Shown piece after piece: positions 1-5,534 of a stretch of DNA of 6,571 nucleotides; the stretch's first letter is position 1; the number at the start of each line of letters is the position of its first letter. Source of the DNA: Treponema sp. (GTDB lineage Bacteria; Spirochaetota; Spirochaetia; Treponematales; Breznakiellaceae); NCBI GenBank assembly GCA_031278755.1, contig JAITJV010000093.1:1-6571 (forward strand), read 5' to 3'. Both the position numbers and the translations under genes were made by a program. The notes beneath the pieces were generated by a model. The model had not been told where the DNA came from. It was given only the letters and a program-made list of their open reading frames with translations, and made no database searches.

Positions 1-2
1 CG

Positions 3-353
3 AATTTTCACGCCCCGGCGGAGACGATATGGGCGCTTTCTTTTTCCCTTTTGGGCGTGCTGCTGTTCCGTTTGTGCGCGTTCGTTCCCGGCGAAACCGC
101 CGCCTGGAATACATTGATCCTTTCCGCCCTCGTTTTTCTGGCGCAGGGCGGGGGAATTTTTTTCTGGGTTCTTTCAAGAAAGACCCGTTCGCCCTTTTTC
201 CGGCTGTTGATTAATTTTGCGGTTATTGCTGTTGTATTTAGTCCTGTGGTTAATGCCTTTGTCCTTGGGCTGCTTGTGCTTTTGGGCATTGCTGAAAATT
301 GGCTGCCTTTGCGGGCGGAAAAAACCGGAACATCCCCTACTCCGGGGATGTGA
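3..353 (+). CDS. C-terminal part of a YybS/DUF2232-like integral membrane protein (5' truncated by window edge)
   Basis: The frame is open from the left edge, so this is the last 116 residues of a longer protein; internal TTG or ATG codons are not the true start. The visible part is strongly hydrophobic, with membrane segments at about visible residues 9-26 and 36-58 and a long hydrophobic stretch at about 66-97 that could be one or two helices. A basic loop (SRKTRS) lies between the second and third. The pattern of a phenylalanine/leucine-rich helix with a QGGGIFF turn, a basic loop and a final GIAENWLPLR resembles the end of YybS (DUF2232) proteins, which typically close with a G-x-x-(D/E)-x-W-x-x-x-R motif. 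YybS lies upstream of rplI and dnaB homologues in Bacillus, and the context here fits. The molecular function of the family is unsettled. The assignment rests on remembered family features, so a different membrane protein is possible. Confidence 0.65.
   Translation, partial: NFHAPAETIWALSFSLLGVLLFRLCAFVPGETAAWNTLILSALVFLAQGGGIFFWVLSRKTRSPFFRLLINFAVIAVVFSPVVNAFVLGLLVLLGIAENWLPLRAEKTGTSPTPGM
330..351 (+). other. Stem-loop at the 3' end of the membrane-protein gene
   Basis: An 8-bp perfect inverted repeat (ACATCCCC at 330-337, GGGGATGT at 344-351) encloses a 6-nt loop. It sits in the last codons of the membrane-protein gene and reaches the first base of its stop codon. No T-run follows, so it is not a terminator by itself. 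It may stabilise the 3' end of the message or simply be the first of the five hairpins in this region. Confidence 0.5.
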
Positions 354-380
354 AGCCGGCGCCGTGAGGCGTCCGGCTTT
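353..380 (+). terminator. GC-rich hairpin with GTGA tetraloop just after the membrane-protein gene; weak terminator or processing site
   Basis: AAGCCGG (353-359) pairs with CCGGCTT (373-379), and CGCC (360-363) pairs with GGCG (368-371). This gives an 11-bp stem with one bulged T at 372 and a GTGA loop, which is a GNRA-type tetraloop. It begins at the stop codon of the upstream gene. The run that follows is only TTT before a G, so an efficient intrinsic terminator is doubtful. An attenuating or RNA-stabilising role is equally possible. Confidence 0.4.
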
Positions 381-396
381 GTTGAACAGTTGCGCG

Positions 397-417
397 GCGG
401 AAAACGTAATTTTCCGC
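397..417 (+). other. Stem-loop in the rplI upstream region
   Basis: GCGGAAAA (397-404) and TTTTCCGC (410-417) form a perfect 8-bp stem around a 5-nt loop. The 3' arm ends directly against the next hairpin (from 418), so the two could stack end to end. Seven bases of each arm can alternatively pair with arms of the hairpin at 446-472. Confidence 0.5.
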
Positions 418-445
418 GGGCCTTTTATAAGGCCCTATTTTATTT
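418..445 (+). terminator. Candidate intrinsic terminator/attenuator upstream of rplI
   Basis: GGGCCTT (418-424) pairs perfectly with AAGGCCC (429-435) around a TTAT loop. TATTTTATTT (436-445, eight T of ten) follows immediately. This is the usual layout of a factor-independent terminator, although the stem is short. It lies 41 bp before the rplI start. It could end transcription from upstream or attenuate readthrough into rplI-dnaB. No strong promoter was found between this element and rplI, so attenuation with partial readthrough is plausible. Function is inferred from structure only. Confidence 0.45.
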
Positions 446-478
446 CCGGAAAAGTGCGGCGCAGTTTTCCGGCGGGAG
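446..478 (+). promoter_or_regulatory. Stem-loop abutting the rplI ribosome binding site
   Basis: CCGGAAAA (446-453) pairs with TTTTCCGG (465-472). Inside it, after a G/G mismatch, TGC (455-457) can pair with GCA (461-463). The ribosome binding site CGGGAG (473-478) begins immediately after the stem and lies 7 nt before the rplI ATG at 486. A hairpin ending at the Shine-Dalgarno sequence could influence ribosome loading. Together with the stem at 397-417 it makes alternative pairings possible. No known L9 leader is recognised here. Confidence 0.4.
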
Positions 479-485
479 CTTGGTT

Positions 486-1157
486 ATGAAAGTGATTTTG
501 AACAAGGATCTTGCAACCCTCGGGGAAGAGGGAGACGTTAAGGATGTGGCGAAAGGCTACGCCAGAAATTACCTTTTCCCGCGCGGGATCGCCCTGCCGT
601 ATACGGAACGGAACATAAAGCTTTTTGAATCCCGCAGGGGAGAAATCGAGGCGAGGAAAGAAGAAAAACGGAAGGACGCCGCGGGGATCAGGGAAAAACT
701 GGAAAGCCTTGAAATTTCCATTACCATGCCCGCCGGAGCAAACGGAAAACTCTACGGCGCCGTAACCAGCCAGACCATAGCCGATGAGCTTGCCAGGCAG
801 GGATACCAGATAGAAAGGAAGCGCATAGAACTTGCGGGAAACAGCTTCAAGAACGTCGGCAAATACAGGGTGACGGTAAAATTGTACGAAAGCGCCTCCG
901 CCGGGATTAACGTTACTATTTTGGGGCAGGCGGTTAAAACCGAAACTTCCCAGGCGCCGGCAAAGGGCAGGCGTATGGGGAGGCGGCCCGCCGCGGAAGC
1001 GGACCGGTCCTCCGAAAATGCGGAGCCGGCCGCCGAAACTTCCGGCGCGGTCAAGGCCCCCCCCGCGGACGCGGCGGTTGAAAAGACCGCGGATCCCGCG
1101 CCCGCATCGGAAGAATCCGGTACGGAACAGATCGCGGAAGCCGGGGCCGGGGCGTAG
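486..1157 (+). CDS. rplI: 50S ribosomal protein L9 with long C-terminal extension
   Basis: The product is L9, which binds 23S rRNA near the base of the L1 stalk and helps reading-frame maintenance. The N-terminal RNA-binding domain carries the full L9 signature from G13 to A36 (G13, G16, V21, G24-Y25, N28-Y29-L30, G34, A36). A charged central helix follows at about residues 41-75, then the C-terminal domain at about 76-147 with the GKLYGAVT motif (87-94) and a GKYRVTVKLY strand. The start at 486 is chosen because MKVILNKD is the canonical L9 N-terminus and CGGGAG sits 7 nt upstream; the frame is open further upstream but only through hairpin sequence. At 223 residues it is about 75 longer than the usual 150. 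The extra tail (149-223) is rich in Ala, Glu, Pro and Ser, with a basic patch near 160-167, and looks disordered. It precedes dnaB by 9 bp, so the two are probably cotranscribed. Confidence 0.96.
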   Translation: MKVILNKDLATLGEEGDVKDVAKGYARNYLFPRGIALPYTERNIKLFESRRGEIEARKEEKRKDAAGIREKLESLEISITMPAGANGKLYGAVTSQTIADELARQGYQIERKRIELAGNSFKNVGKYRVTVKLYESASAGINVTILGQAVKTETSQAPAKGRRMGRRPAAEADRSSENAEPAAETSGAVKAPPADAAVEKTADPAPASEESGTEQIAEAGAGA

Positions 1158-1166
1158 GAATCGGTA

Positions 1167-2516
1167 ATGGCCGGAGGACTTAAGGACAGGCTGCCTCCCC
1201 ACGACGAAGAAGCCGAAAGGGCCGCGCTGGGAGCCATGCTCTTTGATGCGGAAGCCGTAGAGGCCGCTTCCCAATACCTGCGCCCCGGTGATTTTTATAC
1301 GCCCGCCAACGGGAGGATATTCGAAGCGATACTGAGGCTTCAGGATTTGAAGGTAAAGCCCGATATACTCACCGTAACGGGAGAACTGCGCCAGGCGGGA
1401 AAACTTGACGAGGCGGGGGGGGCCGATTATGTGGCGTCCCTTACCTCGGTTATTCCGACAAGCGCCAATATAGAATATTATTCCAAAACCATACAGGACT
1501 ATTCCTTGAGGCGCGCCCTGCTCCGCGCCGCGTCTGAAATCAGCACCAGTTCCTTTGACGAAAGTCAGGAAGCGCGCCGTATCCTTGAAGAAGTGCAGCA
1601 GAAAATATTTGAGTTAAGCGACTCAAGGCAGCTTTTCAAATTCCGCGTGGCAAAAACAGTGGTTCAGGAAGCCCTGGCGGTAATTGAAAAACTTCAGAAA
1701 GACAAGAAAGCGTTTACCGGAGTGGCAAGCGGATTCGGCGATCTTGATTCTCTGACCACGGGCTTTAAGCCTTCGGAATTCATCATCATAGGGGCGCGGC
1801 CTTCAATGGGAAAGACGGCCATAGCCCTCAATATGGCTTCCTATGCGGCGGTAAAAAGAAAGATACCTACGGCTTTTTTTTCCCTGGAAATGTCCGACGT
1901 GTCGCTTGTGATGCGTCTTATTTCAAGCGAAGCGGACATTGACTCCAATTCTCTGCGCACCGGGTATATTTCGGCTGTGCAGATGGATCTGTTGTTTAAG
2001 ACCATGGGCGATCTGTACGAGGCGCCCCTTTATTTTGTGGATCAGCCCAATATGCGGCTTCTGGATTTAAGGTCCCAGGCCCGGCGGCTTGTGGCCAACC
2101 AGAAGATCGAAATCATCTTTATTGATTACATCACCCTTATCACCCTTGAGAATTTCCGCCTGCAGCCCCATGAGCAGATTGCCGAAATTTCCCGTTCGCT
2201 CAAGAGCCTTGCGCGGGAACTGGATATACCCATTATCGCCCTTTCCCAGCTTACCCGGGAAGCGGAAAAGGACAGGCCGAGCCTTGCCAATATACGCGCG
2301 TCGGGGGCCATAGAACAGGACGCCGATGTAGTCATGTTTCTTGACCGCAAGCGTGAAGACGACAAAAAGGGGACGGACCAAACCAGCCGTCCTGATACGC
2401 TTGAAACGAAGCTTATATTGGCAAAAAACAGAAACGGCCCCACAGGTACGGTACACCTTCAATTTTTGCCGCGATACGCCAAATTTGTTTCCATGTTAAA
2501 AAGAAATCCCGTATAA
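1167..2516 (+). CDS. dnaB: Replicative DNA helicase DnaB
   Basis: This is the hexameric 5'-3' helicase that unwinds DNA at the chromosomal replication fork and contacts primase and the clamp loader. At 449 residues it is of normal length. The N-terminal domain starts with the typical PPHDEEAERAALGAML (10-25) and runs to about 150, followed by a linker helix and the RecA-like SF4 motor domain. Visible motifs are Walker A GARPSMGKT (209-217), the catalytic glutamate in FFSLEMS (E241), Walker B IIFID (316-320), the ALSQLTR segment with Q361, RASGAIEQDAD (378-387), and KNRNGPTG (420-427) with the likely arginine-finger residues. The Walker B loop reads IDYITLI where IDYLQLM is usual in enterobacterial and Bacillus proteins. 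AGGAA overlaps the rplI stop codon and serves as ribosome binding site about 7 nt before ATG 1167. No intein or frameshift is seen. Confidence 0.97.
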   Translation: MAGGLKDRLPPHDEEAERAALGAMLFDAEAVEAASQYLRPGDFYTPANGRIFEAILRLQDLKVKPDILTVTGELRQAGKLDEAGGADYVASLTSVIPTSANIEYYSKTIQDYSLRRALLRAASEISTSSFDESQEARRILEEVQQKIFELSDSRQLFKFRVAKTVVQEALAVIEKLQKDKKAFTGVASGFGDLDSLTTGFKPSEFIIIGARPSMGKTAIALNMASYAAVKRKIPTAFFSLEMSDVSLVMRLISSEADIDSNSLRTGYISAVQMDLLFKTMGDLYEAPLYFVDQPNMRLLDLRSQARRLVANQKIEIIFIDYITLITLENFRLQPHEQIAEISRSLKSLARELDIPIIALSQLTREAEKDRPSLANIRASGAIEQDADVVMFLDRKREDDKKGTDQTSRPDTLETKLILAKNRNGPTGTVHLQFLPRYAKFVSMLKRNPV

Positions 2517-2534
2517 TGAAAACAGGGAGGATTT

Positions 2535-2831
2535 ATGGCCTTTATTGACGATTATGATTTTGATCTTCTGGTAAACGAAGCGGAAAAAATGGTGCTTGAT
2601 GAATTGGGGGAACAGCTTGAACAGTACCCAAAGCAGCTGTGCACCTGCAACGACTGCGTGGCCGACATGGCCGCCATTGCGCTGAATTCGGTCAAGCCCC
2701 TGTACCGTTATTCGCTTCTGGGAAGCCTCTACGCCGCCCAGGCGATGAACGAAGGCTCATACGCGGAAAGCGTTCACAAGGCGGTGTCAGCGGCTATTGA
2801 GAAGGTCCGGCAAAACCCGAGCCACGACTGA
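2535..2831 (+). CDS. ComFB-family protein (putative cyclic-dinucleotide-binding / late competence protein)
   Basis: A small 98-residue protein, about the length of Bacillus ComFB. The family signature is clear: C36-x-C38-x-x-C41-x-x-D44, then A49-L50-N51 and P55-x-Y57, after a helical N-terminus (about residues 10-30) and before a helical C-terminal half. The cysteines of Bacillus ComFB bind zinc. ComFB-family proteins in cyanobacteria and Bacillus have been reported as receptors for cyclic di-GMP or cyclic di-AMP, linked to competence and motility. Nothing in this window tells which ligand, if any, this copy binds. An AGGGAGG ribosome binding site (2524-2530) lies 4 nt before the ATG. It follows dnaB by 18 bp and is probably cotranscribed. 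Its last 38 bp overlap the convergent propeller gene. The family call is firm; the biological role is inference. Confidence 0.85.
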   Translation: MAFIDDYDFDLLVNEAEKMVLDELGEQLEQYPKQLCTCNDCVADMAAIALNSVKPLYRYSLLGSLYAAQAMNEGSYAESVHKAVSAAIEKVRQNPSHD

Positions 2832-4863
2832 CGTTTCCCCGCAGGGTTCCGCTTTCCCCCCGCAGCGCCCATTCATCGCCCTGAATGCTGAAAACGGCCA
2901 GAAGTTTTCCCGTCTTGTTATCCTGCCAGGAAACATTGCCGTCTCCGTCGATGACGACAAAAAAGGAAATTCCGTCAAGAATTTTAACCGGAAAACCCGG
3001 CCCCCGCTCAAAAGGGGCCGTTCCTTCCTTTCCGTATATGGCCGCTCCGTTTCCGCCGGGGTTTAAAGCCGGCGCTCCGCCCGATTCGGCAATGGCAAAA
3101 AGGGCGTCTTCGCCTTCGTATTCAAACAGGCGCGCCAATCGGGAAGGATTTGCGGCGTCCAGGGCAAGGAACACGGTCTTTTCGGGATTTCCTTCGACGG
3201 CCGCGGCGTAAACGATTCCCGAAGAACCCCGGTAAACCCGCACCCCCGCCGACGCGGGCCAGGGAAGGGCCACCGTTTCGCCGTTTATGATATTTACCTT
3301 GAGAAAGGCGCTGTTCCCCGAAACGGCGCTGCGGGCCAGTATGATGTTTTCACCGTCGGCAAAGGCCGCGTCCATGGCGCCGGCCGAAGAAAATGAGAAC
3401 GTCCTCTCTCCTGTTTTCGCGTCAAGAACGGCGGTGTTTCCCCCCGCGTCAAGAAAGAGCGCCCTGTCTTCCAGCGCCGAAACGGATTGGAGGGGAAAAC
3501 GGAAGCCGAGCCTGTCGAATACGCGGACGGCGGCGCCTTCCCGTACCGCCGCCGGAGCCCTGCGGTTATTCTCCGCCTGCCAGAGGATAAATTCTCCACC
3601 GGAAAGGGCCGATATCCGCGTATAGGGGTTTCGCTCCCCCGCGTAAGCGGGTTCCTCCTCCTGAAAAGATACAAGACGGAGGGTAAAGCCGCTTTCGAGG
3701 CGGGAAAAATCAGAGGGAAGAAAACCCAGTTCACCACGGTCTGTAATAAATCCAAATGTTTGTCCCGACACCGCCCCTTCACATATTCTCCGCTGATCTT
3801 TGCAGGCAAAGATTCCGGTTCCGCCGTTTCCGTAAACAAGGCCCGCTTTGCCTTCCCCGGTTCCGAAAACAGCCGCAGGATAAGAGGCGTTTCCGCCGTT
3901 GTCAAACGCCAGGAAAGAGGAGATGCTTTCTTCGTCGAATCTTCCACGGGAAATCAGCGCCCCCGATCCGGACGGAACGCCGGACGCCGCCGGCTCGAAA
4001 GGGGCGGACGGATCGGGGCCTTTCCACACGAACAGCTCAAACGATTGCCGTTCCCCTCCCCCGGAAATTCCCGGTACAAGACAGCATAGTTCCCGGCCCT
4101 GCGGAACGGCCGAGATAAAAGATCCCTTTTTGATTCTTGAATCGCGGGTCAGTGCCTTCGCGGTTACCGCGTCAAGGATCACAAGGCCCCCCTCGTCGAT
4201 ACCCGCAAGAAAGCGGCCGCCGCCGAAAAGGACGGGGGAGGAAAGGCCGGACGGCGCGGCGAGCGTTTGTATCTCGTTCCCGGTTTCGAGGTTCCAATAG
4301 GAAAGGCTGCCGTCCGCCAGGCAGCTTATCAGGGACCGTTCGGATCTTCCGGTCGCGGCGAAGACCGGCGTGCCGGGGATTTCAGGCGGAAGCAGGTTCT
4401 CCCCTGTTTCGGCGTTAATGAAAACAATGCCCGCCCTTCCCGAATGTACGATAAAGATAAAATTCCCCCGGGCCGAATAGCCTATGAAGCGCACCGGATC
4501 CCTTGAAGGAAGGGCAAAGATTCTTTTCTTTTCGCGGTAATCCCAAACGCTGACGCGGTTCTCCGCAAAGCCGTCGCTTTCCCAGACGCAGACCTGGCTT
4601 TTGCCCGGACGTTTTGCCATTAATTTTAGGGGAAGGACGCTGATCTGAAGCCTTTCAAGAGCGGCGCCGTCCGGCACGCTCCACAATTCAAGAAACCCGT
4701 CTTCTCCGGCGCTTATGATCCGCTCGCCGTCTTCAACAAGGGCATTGACCGCTCCGCGGTGCGCCCCGGGCAAAAACCCTGTTTCCTGGCCGTATGCGGG
4801 CGGGCCGAGAAAAAGAAGAAACACCAAAGTCCGCGCAATCCGCTTAAGCGTCCGTGGGAACAT
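2794..4863 (-). CDS. Secreted WD40/PQQ-like beta-propeller repeat protein
   Basis: A 689-residue exported protein of unknown specific role. Residues 1-25 form a signal peptide: basic MFPRTLKRIAR, a hydrophobic core TLVFLLFLG, then PPAYG before Q26 as a likely signal peptidase I site. There is no lipobox cysteine. The mature part shows recurring propeller blades with strand-turn-W/F-x-(D/N) patterns, for example GEDGFLELWS (53-62), NRVSVWDYR (102-110), ADGSLSYWNLETG (183-195), a later LDAGGNTAVLDAKTGE segment, and near the end DGDGNVSWQDNKTGK. Repeats are diverged, so one or two propellers of seven or eight blades are possible. Such proteins usually act as scaffolds; no catalytic residues are apparent. 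It starts 15 bp after the CpXC gene; its ribosome binding site is weak, suggesting translational coupling. The upstream in-frame stop limits the start to ATG 4863 or one further inside. The 3' end overlaps comFB antisense. Confidence 0.8.
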   Translation of the reverse strand: MFPRTLKRIARTLVFLLFLGPPAYGQETGFLPGAHRGAVNALVEDGERIISAGEDGFLELWSVPDGAALERLQISVLPLKLMAKRPGKSQVCVWESDGFAENRVSVWDYREKKRIFALPSRDPVRFIGYSARGNFIFIVHSGRAGIVFINAETGENLLPPEIPGTPVFAATGRSERSLISCLADGSLSYWNLETGNEIQTLAAPSGLSSPVLFGGGRFLAGIDEGGLVILDAVTAKALTRDSRIKKGSFISAVPQGRELCCLVPGISGGGERQSFELFVWKGPDPSAPFEPAASGVPSGSGALISRGRFDEESISSFLAFDNGGNASYPAAVFGTGEGKAGLVYGNGGTGIFACKDQRRICEGAVSGQTFGFITDRGELGFLPSDFSRLESGFTLRLVSFQEEEPAYAGERNPYTRISALSGGEFILWQAENNRRAPAAVREGAAVRVFDRLGFRFPLQSVSALEDRALFLDAGGNTAVLDAKTGERTFSFSSAGAMDAAFADGENIILARSAVSGNSAFLKVNIINGETVALPWPASAGVRVYRGSSGIVYAAAVEGNPEKTVFLALDAANPSRLARLFEYEGEDALFAIAESGGAPALNPGGNGAAIYGKEGTAPFERGPGFPVKILDGISFFVVIDGDGNVSWQDNKTGKLLAVFSIQGDEWALRGESGTLRGNVSRGSGFAGPSQ

Positions 4864-4878
4864 CCGCAGAACCCGGTT

Positions 4879-5523
4879 TTATTTCAGAATTTCAGGCCGC
4901 AGCATATTCTGCACTGAAAGGTAGGAGCCGGTCCTGAGCGAGGCAAATATTTCTCCCCTGGGGCGTTTTTTGTAATCGTCCAGGGTTTTTTCATACAGGG
5001 CCAACGGAATTCTCATAACCGCCACTTCTCCTTCCCTTATGCCGTGTATGTGGAATTCAAGCGAGTCCGTTTTTCCCTGATACCAGATGCTTATTTCCCT
5101 GTCTTCGTCTTTAAGGCTCTCTTCGGCTTTAACGAGGAGGTAGTATTTAAGGGCTTCTACCGCCGCGGGTTCAAGCCCGTCGCGTATAACCGCAATCCTG
5201 TCCGCAAGTTCGGGATAGCCGATAACGGTTTCCAGGGGCGGCGGCTCCTTCGGCTCTGATTTTTTTCCGGCCTTTTTTCTCCGGCGGTAAAATTCTCCGC
5301 GTTCCAGTTCGGGAAGCGCCTCGATGCGGAGCTTCCGTTCCGGCCAGTTTATCGTAATGGGGAATTCGGGTTTGTGCTTTTTGCCGCAGCTTGGGCAGAT
5401 AAAATTCATGAAAGTCCCGTCCATGATTTCGTTTATATACTCCGGCCTGGCGTCAAGATCGATCTCATCGGGAACGTCTACCGAAAAGGCGTTTTCGCAA
5501 AAGCAGGGAATTTTCTGTTTCAA
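4879..5523 (-). CDS. CpXC-domain protein (zinc-ribbon-like), TTG start
   Basis: A 214-residue protein, probably cytoplasmic, without signal peptide or membrane segment. The N-terminal third matches the CpXC domain: a C7-F-C9 pair, then the conserved INEIMDGTFMNFICPSCG stretch with C43-P-S-C46, and a short strand FPITIN. The four cysteines probably bind one metal ion. A highly charged linker (about 75-97, RRRKKAGKKSEPKE and a PPP run) leads to an alpha/beta C-terminal region (about 98-214) that I do not recognise. The start is TTG at 5523 because AGGAGG lies 5 nt upstream and because the first cysteine pair would be lost with a later start. The function of CpXC proteins is unknown. Being wedged 9 bp after the rseP-like gene and 15 bp before the propeller gene suggests a shared envelope-related operon, but no direct partner can be named. 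Confidence 0.82.
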   Translation of the reverse strand: MKQKIPCFCENAFSVDVPDEIDLDARPEYINEIMDGTFMNFICPSCGKKHKPEFPITINWPERKLRIEALPELERGEFYRRRKKAGKKSEPKEPPPLETVIGYPELADRIAVIRDGLEPAAVEALKYYLLVKAEESLKDEDREISIWYQGKTDSLEFHIHGIREGEVAVMRIPLALYEKTLDDYKKRPRGEIFASLRTGSYLSVQNMLRPEILK

Positions 5524-5528
5524 CGGAA

Positions 5529-5534
5529 CCTCCT
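5529..5534 (-). promoter_or_regulatory. AGGAGG ribosome binding site of the CpXC gene
   Basis: On the minus strand this reads AGGAGG, 5 nt before the TTG start at 5523, and it overlaps the TAG stop codon of the rseP-like gene (TAGGAGG). It decides the TTG start and implies that ribosomes ending on rseP can restart on the CpXC gene. Confidence 0.8.

Noticed and set aside
382..410. Possible promoter (TTGAAC, 17 nt, CGTAAT) upstream of rplI
   Set aside because: Each box matches consensus at only four of six positions, and transcription would start at about the terminator-like hairpin. Too weak to annotate.
390..485. In-frame upstream extension of rplI
   Set aside because: The frame is open and has an ATG at 390, but this stretch is hairpin and ribosome-binding sequence. 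The canonical L9 N-terminus begins at 486 behind a good Shine-Dalgarno sequence.
435..1274. Long open frame (279 codons) antisense to rplI
   Set aside because: It is a shadow of the GC-rich rplI/dnaB coding sequence. Its translation is low-complexity (F, G, R rich) with no domain, while the plus strand encodes unmistakable L9.
2067..2462. Minus-strand open frames (131 and 105 codons) inside dnaB
   Set aside because: They are antisense to the conserved helicase motor domain and show no ribosome binding context or known motif.
2512..2517. Perfect TATAAT at the end of dnaB, possible -10 box for the ComFB gene
   Set aside because: No recognisable -35 element at the right distance (TTCCAT at 17 nt spacing), and it would start RNA almost inside the ribosome binding site. 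Probably chance at the AT-rich gene end.
2890..2909. Short inverted repeat (GAAAAC / GTTTTC) after comFB as a terminator
   Set aside because: Only a 6-bp AT-rich stem, no T-run after it, and it lies in the coding sequence of the convergent gene.
3294..3947. Alternative 217-codon minus-strand frame inside the propeller gene
   Set aside because: Overlaps the long propeller frame in another phase and has no domain-like composition. The continuous 689-codon frame explains the region without a frameshift.
3487..4089. Open frames of 100-200 codons on the plus strand inside the propeller gene (several between 2797 and 4506)
   Set aside because: Products are Arg/Pro/Ser-rich with no recognisable domain, the frames overlap one another, and the minus-strand frame has a signal peptide and repeat structure.
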